64,000 nucleotides of DNA. It comes from Lepeophtheirus salmonis. Its lineage: Eukaryota; Arthropoda; Copepoda; Siphonostomatoida; Caligidae. A program made the position numbers and the translations under genes. The DNA lies in NCBI RefSeq assembly GCF_016086655.4, contig NC_052132.2:11348805-11412804 (forward strand), in the 5' to 3' direction. Of this stretch, positions 48,300 through 60,409 are shown piece after piece (position 1 is the first letter of the stretch; each line of letters opens with the position of its first letter). The notes below the pieces were generated by a model that was given only the letters and a program-made list of their open reading frames with translations, had not been told where the DNA came from and ran no database searches.

Positions 48300-50190
48300 G
48301 TAACATTTGTAACAGCCTACTCTTCATTAATGTATGTTTCTATAAAAACTGGTTTCTGGGGGGAAAAAGAAGGAAATACTTAATTTCTTAATATTAGGCA
48401 AAAACTCCTTCCTTCAAACATAGCTGTTGTCTTTACAGCATTGTTTAATGTATGCATTTGATTTCTAAATTTTTGAAAAAGTTTAATAATTCTAATTAGG
48501 ATCATATTTTACAAGTTTTATTTTCTATTAGCCTGATGATTAAAACTTGAGTTTTTTCATTCATATATTGTTATATATTTAGGTATATGAAAGAAAGGGA
48601 AAAATCTTTAACATCAGGTAACATTCTTTCCACACATGGTCCAAACACTTAAGTAATATTTATTTTTCAATGCCCTAAATATATAATAGCTTTTTATTGC
48701 TTTCTTTCTCATTAAGTAGTATATTTTATAAGGATAATAAATACTTTTTAACCATTACTTATTTATGATAGTTTATATTCTTACCTTAACTAACCTTTTG
48801 AAAGACAATTCACTTCTTCAATGCTGTGTTTTTTTTTTGTTCTTAGAGGGACAAAAAGAATCACTTAATTTGTAAAAAAAAAAACGTTTCTTTACATTTA
48901 TTTTAAGAGATTAAAATGTATTATTTCAACCTTTGATTTGTTGAACTTTAATAAACTATATATTATATTCATTAGCTTTTATTATTGCATATGCTCATTT
49001 CTAATATCACAAGCTTTTGACCTTATTTGTTCTAATAGGATGAATTTTATAATAAATTAGCTAATATCTAAATAGGAGAACAAGTGTAACTCATGTAAGT
49101 AAAGTTTCATACTAACTATTGTCACAGTTAAAAATATGGAATTGGAAGATTGTGCTCTTTTTTTATTTCAGGGGTGTCCGTATGATTATGTATAGATATA
49201 TGTATTTTCGGGGGATGGGGTATGTGTATTGAAATTTTTTAAAAAATTATCAAAAATCTATAGCTATTCACAAAAATTAATTTTTTAGGAAATAAATATC
49301 AAATATTAAATTTTTGGCTTGATGTACAATTGTCCCGAATGATGAAAAATTATTCCAGTAAAAAGCAAAAAGTCATTAATTTTGGGGAGGGCTAGACCCC
49401 TTCCAGGGCACCTACTGCGGACGCTCCTCTCATTATTACCTGAAACAAAAAATATTTACCAAAGCGGTCATCATCATACTTGATGAAAATTTAGGACGAG
49501 TCATAATCTTCCTTGAAAATCAAATACCGAGTCTAACGAGAGTTTCAAGTCTGAGTCACGAACCTGGCCAGTTCTCACTTATATAAATATACGCATATGG
49601 ATATTGCAATCTGTCTATAAATCTTGATGAACACTAGGACAAGAAGATGAAAAAACTCTCACACTCTCCATAGTGGTCCACATAAAAAAGTCTATGAGTA
49701 ATAGAAACTTAAATAATATAGTTTTGATTTTTATAAAAACAAAAGGTAATAATTGTCTAATTTACTTTATTTGGTTTGATAATGTATATTTACAAATATT
49801 ATACTGTAAATATTCAAGTTTGCTCTGAAGAAAATGATTGTATGTAGAAGTTCCTCCATCATTGATGCCCTGTGATCACTTAAAATGTATTTCATATCAG
49901 AAGACGACCATTTGACACTCAGTTGTGACAATGGAATTAACAATAATTTTTACGGAAGGGCAGTAACGTATGAGGAATACATGGAAGTACTTAATAAAGA
50001 TATGAAATCTGCGAGTTTAATTCCACAATTCCTGGCATTGAAAAATAGTACAACCCCTATAATATTGCCCTTGAAGGTAACTGAAGGTGAAACGAGTACA
50101 ATGTCGCCCAAAACTTAACTAAACTACAACTTTATTATTAAGGCTTAATTGAAAAAATAATTCAAGTAACTTGATCATGTAGTAAAGCTA
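48300..50190. other. AT-rich interval, one possible exon-like frame
   Basis: AT-rich, with A/T runs. A 77-codon plus-strand frame at 49885-50118 follows a splice-acceptor-like TTTCATATCAG at 49892-49902 and reads DDHLTLSCDNGINNN, RAVTYEEYMEVLNKDMK, then ends TMSPKT. Its composition is less AT-driven than other short frames here. It could be a terminal exon or a relic; I cannot assign a function. Confidence 0.3.
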
Positions 50191-50199
50191 ACCCTCGCC

Positions 50200-50930
50200 G
50201 TCTCCTTAAGTGTAAGGAACCGGGAGTGTGCCTTTTCCACAAGCGCCTATGGGAGCTTGGCATATACTCGGTATATGGCGACAATCAGGCACCCTTTGGT
50301 GTTGTGAGAGGTAATGTTGTAGATGTTTTCTACATATGACCACATGTAATAGTCTAGAGGTCTTAGGTAGGAGGAGGAGGTAGCACTGTGAGAAAAGGTT
50401 ACAAAGTATTAACACTCCTTCTGAAAAGAGTAAGTATGGTCCTGCTACCACATCCAAGGTCTGCCAGCGGCCTTATGATTTCACAAGGGGATCATCACAC
50501 TCTTCAGCACGTCCATGTAACCTATATTGTTCACTCCCTACGGGTTTTCGATGAATTTCTTGGTCCGGGTCTTCCTGGAGGTGTCCTCGGTCTTGGACTT
50601 CCTCTCCGCCACCTCAAAAGGATCGCCTATTGCGTTTATCTGTGCAATCAAGCGTTGAACTGTCGGTATTTGATTTATGAGGCACTGGTAATGGTTCAAT
50701 TGTTATAATTTGGACCAGCAGAGAGCATGAATTGAACAGCAGCTCATCTCCAATTTCGCTCGTTGAACATTGTGTCACTTTCAGACATGATTTAAGGCTC
50801 ATATTGCTTTTGGAAGTCGTACACAACTGCCCAATTAGTAGATGGTCTGCTATAAAAACAGAAAATCGGGTTTCATCAAACATAAATGAAATTATGACGT
50901 CTTTTTGTCCTGCCACAATGTATATTGCAT
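50200..50930 (-). mobile_element. Tc1/mariner-like transposase relic
   Basis: Minus-strand motifs in order, over several frames: GQKDVIISFMFDETRFSVF (an SDE-like first-acid region), KFIENP, YMDVLKSVMIPL, HKAAGRPWM followed by a broken QD block (family GRPxxxQQDSAPxHT), and LRPLDYYMWSYVENIYNITS (third Asp, about 50385-50330) with a C-terminal helix VYAKLP.ALVEKAHSRF. The third catalytic Asp is intact; the region around the second is interrupted by stops. The two long plus-strand frames over the same interval (50388-50708, 50732-50932) are antisense shadows. Confidence 0.6.
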
Positions 50931-50934
50931 AAAT

Positions 50935-51935
50935 AAATTGAATTTTGGCAAATAAATGTGTTTTACCTGCCCTACTTTTCAGCCGATCTGTTATATAAGT
51001 AAATTAAAAATTATCGGCCAAATGTTGGTCACTTAAGTTTGTATATAATTCTGCCCTTACAGCCATAAATTTAAGGCGCTCTTTCCTTCTCACTCAAAAC
51101 GAATTTCACCTCCATTGAGAATCTCTAACTTATTCTAAAAAAAGGTAACTATATAAATTGCTTTTTTTTCTTGTAAATTTATGCATTACTAGATATGATT
51201 TCTTTGAGATAACTCGACTTCCACAAACAAATATGTATGTATATGTTTTTTGTAATTCAACTTATAGCAAATAAAATAGGAGGAAATCAAATAAATTCCT
51301 CATACATATAGGTAAAAAACATATTTATGGGCTGATAAAATTTTTGTTTGAATACAAAAATAAAACACATAATAGTAAGATAATACAAAGAAGACTAAAA
51401 AAAGGGAAAAGTTTTTTTTTCTTATAAAAATATGTAAAACTAACTTGATATAAATTTTTTTCTTTTAAAATTATTTTCATAAAACGAAACATTATTTTTT
51501 AGGGTTTTTGGTTTCTTTGATTTATACACTTCAAAACTTTATATTATAGACATTAAATCATATTTTATAGTAAAGTAAACCTTTATTTAGTAAAAAAAAG
51601 GGATTTTATACACTACAAAATGTGTTAAAATTATTCCTGTTCCTTTGAATCTACAATTTATTGTCAATAATTTTTTAGTATGCTCCTAAAAAATAATTTG
51701 TGGGGTTATGCAATTACATATTTACTTTGATATTCCTTGTTTAAGTTTTAAACGTATTTTCATGAACTATAAATCGAGGTAAGTAAATGCAATTAACTGT
51801 TTTTTTAATGATAGTCAATTCTTTGTTGTTGTTTATCTTTAATTTCAAGGATTTTTATTTTTTTCAATGATAGGAATGAGCTGTTCATTAGTAGTGATAT
51901 AATTATAATATTATTGCTATTATTATTTGTTTCAC
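50935..51935. other. AT-rich interval, no gene recognised
   Basis: Very AT-rich with many A/T runs; nothing recognised. Confidence 0.5.
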
Positions 51936-51939
51936 TTTT

Positions 51940-52370
51940 TACGCCCATGGTGCCCCAGCACTCGTCAACGAAGGCCATTAAGGTGTTGATATTGGGAAGA
52001 GAATTCTAGAGGCTTTGTACTCAGTGTACTGCAAGGTTGCAAGATTGTATCGTGTATTCCTCTAGCACCACACTTCAATCTGGAAATGTTGTCTACACAC
52101 ATGGGATGATTTTTTTAACTCAGGATGTCCTAGTATTCAGCTGCAGTGAGGCGATGCCCGGTTGAGAATCGGATGAGAGGAGCCTCTGACCCATTGGCAG
52201 TTTCTTCTTTCCCCTGACATGCTGTCATCGAACACAATAGCTCTGTACACACCACACCTACTGGGCAAGCAGTCCCTCATACTCATCCCCGCCCAAAAGA
52301 GATCCATGATCTACATGCTGTTGTCTCTTTCGATGCTCATCTTAGAGTGGAGAGAAAAATGCAATAAATA
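51940..52370 (-). pseudogene. Unclassified decayed coding-like stretch, possibly transposase
   Basis: A stretch of nearly balanced base composition in an AT-rich background. Minus-strand frames include SIERDNSM.IMDLFWAGMSM, RFSTGHRLTAAEY.DIL (resembling the GxRLxxxxYxxxL block before the second catalytic Asp in some Tc1-like transposases) and NSLPNINTLMAFVDECWGTM. The order is suggestive, but no catalytic motif is certain. Confidence 0.35.
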
Positions 52371-52374
52371 AATA

Positions 52375-52840
52375 CTTCAGCTAATTCATCCAGAAATTCT
52401 TTTTATTTCAGACTTTTTGAAATAAATAATCAACGGAAAGAGTAGACAGACAAAAATCCTCAACAACAGCATAAATAAAAGGAAATAAATAAGTTCATCA
52501 TTTACAGTCAGATTAATCTATATCCTTTTGATTATGTTAAAAAAAGAAACCGAAAATCAACATATTAACCCAAACAATTAAAATAATGTTTTGGAGGTAC
52601 ACATATCAGATGTCATGGCGTTGTATTAGATAATCTACAAACATTTTTGGCGAGGAGAGAAGGAAATAAACATAGATATCCACAAGAATTACTTTGACCT
52701 CGATACTTTACTTAATTCTTAGCCTAAGCAGGAATTACACTTATAACTATTCAAAAAATCCTCCGTCTTTTTTTAGCTAACGCAGATGTTCAATCCGGAT
52801 TATTGTATATCAATGATAGCTTGTACATAGATCAATGCCA
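52375..52840. other. AT-rich interval, no gene recognised
   Basis: AT-rich; nothing recognised. Confidence 0.45.
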
Positions 52841-52849
52841 AAGTCTACA

Positions 52850-53272
52850 TCATTGTTCTGCACACCAAACTCTTTCCTCGGATCTGCAGCATCATGAAAG
52901 ACCAACCATGGATCTGACAGCAATACAGAGCACCCTGTAACACCAGAAAATAAAATAACCAGTTTTCTAGGTTCTGAGAATGTGATGTACGTCCCTCCGA
53001 ATTCGTAGCCTCCGAACTCGTTGAAATTGAACGCTTTCAACTATTTTGTCTGGAACAAAGTTGAACTGGTTTCCAATAGTGTTCTCCAGAGCACCACAAG
53101 ATCCCTCAGAACTGGGATAAGGAGGAAATTCTGGACTTTAACCATTCGGAAGATCAAGAAAGCAGTGGGACGTTTGGAACATTTGGTCCGAACTAACGGC
53201 GACTCTATTGATTTCATCTCAAATATCGGTTATAATTTTGATTTTCGTAAAAAATTTAACAAAATTGGTTAA
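52850..53272 (+). mobile_element. Tc1-like transposase C-terminal relic
   Basis: The plus strand shows, across a few frameshifts, QQYRAPCNTRK (family QQDSAPCHTSRK), DVRPSEF, LNAFNYFVWNKVE (family LNPLDYFVW), TTRSLRTGIRRKFWTL and IRKIKKAVGRLEHLV, ending NGDSIDFI. The second catalytic Asp is Tyr and the third is Asn, so both visible catalytic positions are lost. The last frame, 53021-53272, is open for 83 codons. The N-terminal half is not recognised upstream. The overlapping minus-strand frame 52810-53040 is a shadow. Confidence 0.7.
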
Positions 53273-53279
53273 ATAATAA

Positions 53280-54415
53280 AGTCACAGAAGAGTTTAACTT
53301 ATTTTTTTCTAGACTTGTAGGGATTACTGAAAGTTTTTTAACAATATTTTTCATGATTTCTTATTTACATAAATTTGTTTCTGTTAATTCAGAGGAGGAT
53401 AATATAATTATCTAAAATGTAACCATTTTTAAGCTTTCTCGACAAAAAAAAAGCCGAAAAAAACTCTGGAAATTGCCCAATGCATTTGCTCATTTGAGGG
53501 ACAACGCTCTTATTGTTAATGAATTAAAATGTGGAAACCCAATTGATGGAGAAAAACTTGAGAGTCATAATCTTGACCTTTGCAGCTAGATACGAGTATA
53601 TAGATTTTTCTTTAAAAATACTAAGGATATAAAGTTATTCCGGGGATAATGCTATTGACATTTTCAATTACAAACTATCAGATTTAGCTAGATACCTGTC
53701 TAATTTGAAAAGAATTTTTTGTAGGTATGAACACTTTAATCGAGGGATACTAGTGGAGTTATTAGTATATCTTGAAATTTTTGGGCATGTGATTGTTTTA
53801 TATAATTATGTGGTCATCTTATTCAAATGTTTGATGGTTCTTTAGTGTGTGACTGGGCTAGGAGTTATAATTTTAAACTAGAATGCTGATTCATGTTAAT
53901 TTAAAGCCACTATATTTGGCTTATCTTGTAAATTAACAAAACTAAACAATACTGATATCTCATTTGCTTTTTTTTTGGCTTAAATGTTAGTTCTAAATAC
54001 TATCTATGGTTAAAAATTTTGTAATTTTTAACTACATTTAGGTATTAATCAAAGTAACAATGTTTTACAAAATTCCTATCATGGAATGGTCATTGCGTCA
54101 AACTCACATTAGTTTATTGTTTTGGAGGCTAGCATGAAGTATTTGACGTCAGTTTAAAAAAACCAGATCAATCAAGAGTATCTTTATTCCACAATCGAGG
54201 GAAAAGGCTGTACAAGACAATATAGAGTTTTCAAACTTCTTTAACCTAGACAGGTACTTTCTTTGAAGAGTTAAGAAGGGAAAGAGAAAACATTGACCGG
54301 TTTTTTTTTTGTTTGTTTTGTTTTTTTGCTTTTTTTTACTAAGTTGGACCCAGTGTTTAATATTTAAGCTCACCGAATCTCAAACCCATGAAATTATTTG
54401 TGCCGGGCGCAGTTG
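53280..54415. other. AT-rich interval, no gene recognised
   Basis: AT-rich with T runs at 54300-54336; nothing recognised. Confidence 0.45.
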
Positions 54416-54419
54416 AGTG

Positions 54420-54568
54420 ACACACCAACAGATCCTACAGCAAAACAAAATTTGACCTGATTTCTGGGATCAGGGAGAAATGCGGGAGCATTGCCAAAGG
54501 AAAATATCATCAATACCTGCTCGCATTTATAAGGTCGATGGGATTATTGACGCAAAAGGAGATTATAT
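54420..54568 (+). mobile_element. Tc1-like transposase C-terminal fragment
   Basis: Across one frameshift: FDLISGIREKCGSIAKGKYH, then ARIYKVDGIIDAKGDYIE and a stop at about 54568. This fits the last 45 residues of Tc1-like transposases (a basic helix, then a VIxAxGDYIE end). No catalytic part precedes it. Confidence 0.5.
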
Positions 54569-54839
54569 TGAATAATAATATTTATTTATTTTCGGCTTTC
54601 ATTTGGCACAGCTTTTTTTAAAAATTGGATTATTTGTTTGGGAGATAATCCATTTTTTTAAAAACCGTGTTGGTTGTTAAATAGAGATTGCACCCAGTAG
54701 ATTACATAGATTTATGAATAGTAAAGAATTACTATTGAACTTTGAGACTCAAAAATAATAAAAATTTATTCACGATTCGATGAAAAATAAATTATTACAT
54801 CCAATTGCCTTTAAGAATACAATTAACATCCTAGGTTTC

Positions 54840-55140
54840 TGGGAGGCCTGTAGAGGACCGTGACTGCTGATCCATCTTTGAATCAGATAACACGGATTAG
54901 GAGGAAGGATGTGGCTCGCAGCACAAGCCAAAAGGCATTAGGGGAGCTTGGTATGACTTCCAAAAAGTTGTCTGTGCGGCATTTGTTGACTGAGATTTTT
55001 TTTTTTATAATATCGGAGATAACTCCCCAAGAAACAGAGTTACTCCCTTTTTTCATGAGTACACTCACACATAACTATACAATGCTTACATCAATTCCTA
55101 TGCCTTCTGTCCCCAGGAATAAAGGAATAAACGTTTGATT
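54840..55140 (+). mobile_element. Tc1/mariner-like transposase N-terminal fragment
   Basis: The open frame 54860-55138 starts TADPSLNQITRIRRKDVARS, then TSQKALGELGMTSKKLSVRH and LLTE. This is the linker and second helix-turn-helix region (GRPR-like basic stretch followed by LGxSxxTVxR) of Tc1/mariner transposases. After residue 50 or so the similarity stops at a run of T. The catalytic domain is missing. Confidence 0.5.
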
Positions 55141-55720
55141 AAAAAAATATGATATAATGACTGATGATAAAAGGTGATGCCCAAACATTATTAGAATCAG
55201 CAGAACCTAATTTTGGTACTGCAACTAGGTAAGTAAAACTCAAATACCTTTTTTTAGCAATTTTGGGTAACATTTACCTCTAGCACAATTGCAATATGAA
55301 GCAAAACTTTTTTATTGTAGGTTTTATAAAAAAATATTGAAAAGTAATATGTTTCTTCAATCACATAAAGATTATATCGTATTTTTTTTTTTTTTTTTGT
55401 CAATTCACTTTCCTCCTTATTCTATCAATAAATAAGTGATCGCGTATAGACCATTTATTAAATAAAGAAGACATTATTAAACTTCAGCCGAAAAAAGGAG
55501 AAGATAAATAATAAAAGTACTCCTTTTTTCTTTTTTACTAATTATCATCGTTATATAATAATATAAATTTATAATTATAATTAAATTAGTAACTACTTTA
55601 CACATGTAAATACGTAGATCATTTGTCAATTTTTAAATACCAACTAATTTTTCTTTCTTTCTGTTTCTTTGATTTGGAAGGGAATATCTTGAGACATGCC
55701 TCTTGCTGTAGAGTCTTTGT
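55141..55720. other. AT-rich interval, no gene recognised
   Basis: Includes a 17-base T run at 55382-55398; otherwise nothing recognised. Confidence 0.5.
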
Positions 55721-55727
55721 CTTAAAG

Positions 55728-55949
55728 TCAGTAATTTTGATATGTTTTAATGGCATTTCTAACTAAATCCCAAAATAATGCTACTGGTATGAGTTCTTCA
55801 GTTACATACCACAAATGTTCCAAAAATGTCTGGATTGCTGCACTTACAGAAGTTTCATAGATTTTCTTATAAATGATCAAGTTATTGACTGGTATTGAAA
55901 GGTACTGCTGATGGAAGTGGAGCTCTAAGCCCCCAAGAAAGTTAATCAA
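55728..55949 (-). pseudogene. Unclassified 73-codon open frame, possible mobile-element fragment
   Basis: Reads FLGGLELHFHQQYLSIPVNN, then SVSAAIQTFLEHLWYVTEEL and IPVALFWDLVRNAIKTYQ. The pattern of aliphatic helices with HLWYVTEEL and ALFWD looks like real protein rather than AT-driven noise, and I have an impression of similar segments in repetitive invertebrate proteins, but I cannot name the family. No introns or neighbours help. Confidence 0.3.
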
Positions 55950-56985
55950 AAATAAAAGACATTAGATTTTGTTTCTGCAGCTGTCCAGTCGCAAATACAG
56001 TCAGTCCCCTTAGTCCCTCTTGAACTATATTTTTGCTGTGCAGATCGATTTTTATAGCATAAAGAAGCTTATACATCACCTTACTTTGAGTAAGGCACCA
56101 GGTCAGATGAACTGTTGATACCTTTATCCTTTACTTCACTTATATAGAGAATTACCAGCATTAGTAGTTCCTAACAAAAGTCTCAGGGAGCAATGTTTTG
56201 CAAAACTGAAGGATATCTTCTTCTTTTCTTCTAGTCGATCATTCAAAGTTGGATAATTGAGGTCCTTGATATGATAACAATTTAATAACTTAGGGTAAAT
56301 AATAGTTTAACGTAACACTCAAATATTGACCAATGCTACTGATGAACAAAGTGTACTCTGTTAATGCAAACTCGTCAATCAGTAATACCTAGTTGAAACA
56401 AAAAAATGAAAACTTACGCACTACGTAGTAAAATTTGAAGTATTTACTAGTAACTATATTTATATATTTGTTCAGCTGACGTTATTGCAGAACTATAGAA
56501 AGGGGCAATCTGATTTGGGGGGGGGGGCTGGACACTCTAAATATGGTTATTTTTCTTGTTAGAATATGAATACAATATTTACATTCTAAATTTATATTTT
56601 TATTATCCTAAATGGATAATTAAAGGTTTTCCTTCTTTCTTTTTTTTTTCTGTACTGAAGTATAATAATGTCTATTAAATTTTATAAACAAGTAAGGCGC
56701 GATCACTTATTGCTTTCTACCATGAAGGAAATTAGAGTCACAAAAAATTATAAAATATCATAATCTTTTTTGTTCATGGAAATATTTTATTGTATAACAT
56801 GTTTTTCAATTAACGCACATTTTTTTAGAAATTCCAATTGTGCTAGAGTTTTGAACGTTAACCAAATTTCCTAACATTTTGTATTTGTGCTCTACTTAGT
56901 TAGTTGCAGATTCTGATAATGATTTCTAATTTAGAGGCAACTGAATCCCTCTACACTGATGAGCACCTGTATTTTAAATACAAAA
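55950..56985. other. AT-rich interval, no gene recognised
   Basis: Contains an 11-base G run at 56517-56527; otherwise nothing recognised. Confidence 0.45.
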
Positions 56986-56995
56986 CGTCTGTGCG

Positions 56996-57420
56996 AGCTT
57001 ATTCATTTTTACATATGAGCGTTAATATTTTATCCAAATCTAAACAAATGCTGTGTATGCGTATGAACTATTATCTATATAAGAAAGCTATAACAATAAG
57101 GTACAGAAATAGTTATGCTACATGCCCACCTGCAATATTTTAATGATACGTCAACATTATTATTTCTTTGATCAAAAATACGTATGTGATTTACATCAGG
57201 GATCATTATATACAGTACACTCTGTATGCACCTTCGTTGCTACATCCATACGGCTGCAATATTTCATTGATAAGACTACATTTTTATTTTTTCGATCAAA
57301 ATAATGTATATGATAAACGAGTATTTCAGGGAGTGAATCATGTATAAAAGTTCAATGCTATATTCACACACCATCAATATTTTATAAATACAACTTATTT
57401 TTTTATTTAGTTTTGTTTTT
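56996..57420. repeat. Degenerate tandem repeat, period about 120 bp
   Basis: Units start at about 57116, 57238 and 57357 (GCTACAT, GCTACAT, GCTATAT), with a possible earlier one at 56996. Each has a CTGCAATATTT-like block 12-20 bases in, then a TTTATTTTTT(T/C)GATCAAAA-like block, and in two units TA(T/C)GTATGTGATTTACA-like sequence followed by a CAGGGA motif. The repeat ends where the P-like coding homology begins. Confidence 0.5.
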
Positions 57421-57429
57421 GTTTATTTC

Positions 57430-58170
57430 ATTCTTCAGATCACTGAATGAGAAGCTCAAAAAGATGACTGGAACAGCATGGGTTCACACCGTAAAAGAAC
57501 TTATTCACCATTATATGTTTTTATTTGATGTTAGTAGCCTGGATTATATATTACTCAGTAAGATAAACTCTGATCCTGAGGAAGGAAGGTTTGGATTGTA
57601 CAGACAGGTAAATGGTGCTAAACTTCTATGTTTCCATTCGTGAGTTCTTCGAGTCTGAAAAAAATACGGTTAAACTCTCTGATAAAGTTTAAAAATTAAA
57701 AATTAAATGGTATAGAAGTAAAATAAATAAAATTAATACAAAAGAAAATGAAGGACATAAATAACGTTAATCAAATCATTGAAAAGAAACGTCACTCCTA
57801 ATGGGGTGCCTCTCTTTGTGGAAAAATGATGATTGATTTCTTAAATTTTTATGATTTAGAAGAAATGAATAACGTTATTTTTTACTGTCCCGGGAATATT
57901 TCTGGTTTACTTTTATTGAGGAACAAATGTTTCCATTGCAAAAATGTATTAAAACAAATTAAAGTTGTTGAGCTCCCTGAAGAAATAGAAATATTTCCAA
58001 ATTTTGTAAAGAAAGTCATTCATTTTTAAATTTATTGAAGAAATCCCCAAGAAAACTTTTAATTATATTGCCAAAAACTGTATATATTTCGTGAATGACA
58101 ATGTACATGAGAAAAGGAAATACGGAGCAGAAAACGATCCAGCTGTCAAAAGGCGAATAACATAATTATC
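57430..58170 (+). mobile_element. P-element/THAP9-like transposase C-terminal relic
   Basis: Homology starts after a polypyrimidine tract and CTTCAG at about 57439 (an acceptor-like site). It reads SLNEKLKKMTGTAWVHTVKE, then DYILLSKINSDPEEGRFGLY and RQVNGA. A one-base shift leads into FYVSIREFFESEKN. At 57826-58029 follow NNVIFYCPGNISGLLLLRNK, then CFHCKNVLKQIKVVELPEE. In P-element/THAP9-type transposases an SDPxExRFGxYRQ(L/V)xGxNYxVSxxQ motif precedes a VxFYVAGYI segment and a CxxC pair, in this same order. The upstream THAP and catalytic regions are absent. Stops and the frameshift make it a relic. Confidence 0.65.
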
Positions 58171-58179
58171 TTAATAAAC

Positions 58180-59490
58180 TTTTGAAAAAATAGTTAATTT
58201 CTTATATTTTAAAATATTTAATTTATATTGTTAAAATATATGCTCAATAAATATATAAATATTTCAGTATATTTAGTTGTTCGATTGATAGTTTCAGTTC
58301 CATTATGGTTATTTTGTGAAACATAAGTCCAATGATCTCACCTTCCTGACTCAGGCTAGATTTATTCAGTAACATACCTACTTAAGTTTCTTTTAAAATA
58401 CACAGAGAGTGTACACTCCTTTATGTGAATATAATATGCCGTAGAGGAATTAAGTTCGTTTAACGATTCCGGGATTACTCTAAAGTCCTTATTCTATCTT
58501 ATCCGAGTTGAGTGTTATTATTGATACTCCGAATGGAAGTATATAATAAAATGAGACGAATTAGACAGCCCGGGTGGTATCCAACTTGATAAAAATACGC
58601 GGAAACGATATGTATCACTCTACACACAAAAAAATATCACTTAACTATTATGTAGTCATCCCCATAAAGGACAAATACTGATTGAAATGTCTCTTATACT
58701 GCTCTGGACTTAATTATCTCCTTACTCACTTGATATGCATACAAAGATATATTTACTCACGAATGGACCTCTTGACATGCACGCAATACATCATACATAC
58801 CATGACACATAGATCTTCAGACGGGTATATTCAGAGTCCAATTTCCAATGCTGCAAGTCCAAGTGTTGTTACCTCAGAGGCCTGATAAAAATTAAGGAAA
58901 ATACTAGAATGAAGTGATTTTTATAAGTAAAATAGTATAAAAATCAACAGCTAAACTTCTCCTTTTCAACTCCATTGGTCTTGAGTAAAAAAAGATGTCC
59001 TTTCCTTTAACTATAGATTTCCTTGGTTTATGATATACAACATGTAACACTATATAGAGTGCACCTTGTGACTGTTTTTCTCACATACAGATAAACTTTG
59101 CTACATTAATCAAACTGGCTTTGATATTAATTATATATTATTATTTTATTTTGATTTTAAAACTTTTACAAGAGCAGGTACTCAAAATATAACAAAAATT
59201 ATGATATTCAAAGACTACATTCTTATTTTTAAAGATCAATTTTATGTTTCAAAGAGGAAAATTATATTTCTAACTATTATACAAATAACAAATAATATGT
59301 CCATCAATTATACTTAAATATACTATGTAAACATATATATATCAAACGGATATTCTATTTGTAGAGTTTTATTTGTTAACGTTTAGCAATACTACAGGAA
59401 GAAAAAAAGTAATGTTCCTTAAAAACATAAATAAAATTAACAATTTATTCGTATTAGCATTTTTCAAATATATCGCTCAATTTGTTGTAT
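58180..59490. other. AT-rich interval, no gene recognised
   Basis: AT-rich; the short frame at 58682-58885 has no motif. Confidence 0.45.
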
Positions 59491-59498
59491 TAGGTTCA

Positions 59499-59594
59499 CG
59501 GACTTTATGGAGACACCGGACTATATGGAGACAGTTATGTATATATATATATTCTGTCTCCATATAGTCCGAAAATGGACTATATGGAGACAGC
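59499..59594. repeat. Clustered 17/18-bp repeat with perfect hairpin
   Basis: The unit CGGACTATATGGAGACAG occurs at 59517-59534, as its perfect reverse complement at 59554-59571, and again (17 of 18 bases) in the forward orientation at 59577-59593. A diverged forward copy lies at 59499-59514 (CGGACTTTATGGAGAC). The hairpin has 18-bp perfect arms and a 19-base AT-rich loop (TTATGTATATATATATATT). No transposase or open frame is nearby. Confidence 0.8.
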
Positions 59595-59599
59595 AGATT

Positions 59600-60405
59600 A
59601 TTTAAATACAACAACTAGTTCGAACTCATAGTCATATTAGCTTGTTAGATGAATGATTAAGTTCTTGCAACATTTTCTACTGTTTTACGTATAATATGTT
59701 TGTTTTTATAATTTTAATCGTTGTTTTGGAGTTTTTGAGAAATTAGAATTATTAAAAAAAAACAAGACATAATTGTTCAAACTTCAATATGTAGGATTCA
59801 ATGCATTTGGAAGGAATAACTGAATTACTACTGCTATGATCCGTTGCGAAGAATGATCGGCATTCGTATGTCGTTCATTTATTCATCAAAAGACCATGAA
59901 AAGATATTGAAATCTTTACTTGGATCAAGGATTGTACTCGTACTAGAGTTATAGTCGTAGATCAAAGTGTGGACCTCGTCCATGAACGTTACATGAATTT
60001 GTGTATATTATATATCAATTCCTTATATTTAAGTGTATTTTTGTTTTTATATGTGCGCACCAACTCTTGAATTTGTGTCTATTATTTATATATCTTTTAT
60101 CAATTTTGGAAAAAAATCTTTCTAACTAGCTTTTGTGATGATATCTTACACATATTTTATTTATTACCTCGTCAAGAGAGGGGTTTAAGCCTATAACCAA
60201 TCATTTTTTTAGTATTCAACTGTATATGTAAGTTTACAAAAATGACTGTTAAAAGTAGATTCATCTATGAACCTGTGTACAGCTTGTCCCAGCGAATAGG
60301 GAATAAACATTAAAAAAAGTTTCATTTACTTAATTAATAATTTACTGATTCTTGTTTTTGAAATAACAATTAGTAGGCAAATCATAAATAAACTTATTGT
60401 TAAAT
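59600..60405. other. AT-rich interval, no gene recognised
   Basis: AT-rich; nothing recognised. Confidence 0.45.
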
Positions 60406-60409
60406 AAAT

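Noticed and set aside
50388..50932. Two plus-strand frames of 106 and 66 codons
   Set aside because: The minus strand carries Tc1-like motifs (LRPLDYYMWSYVEN), so these are shadows.
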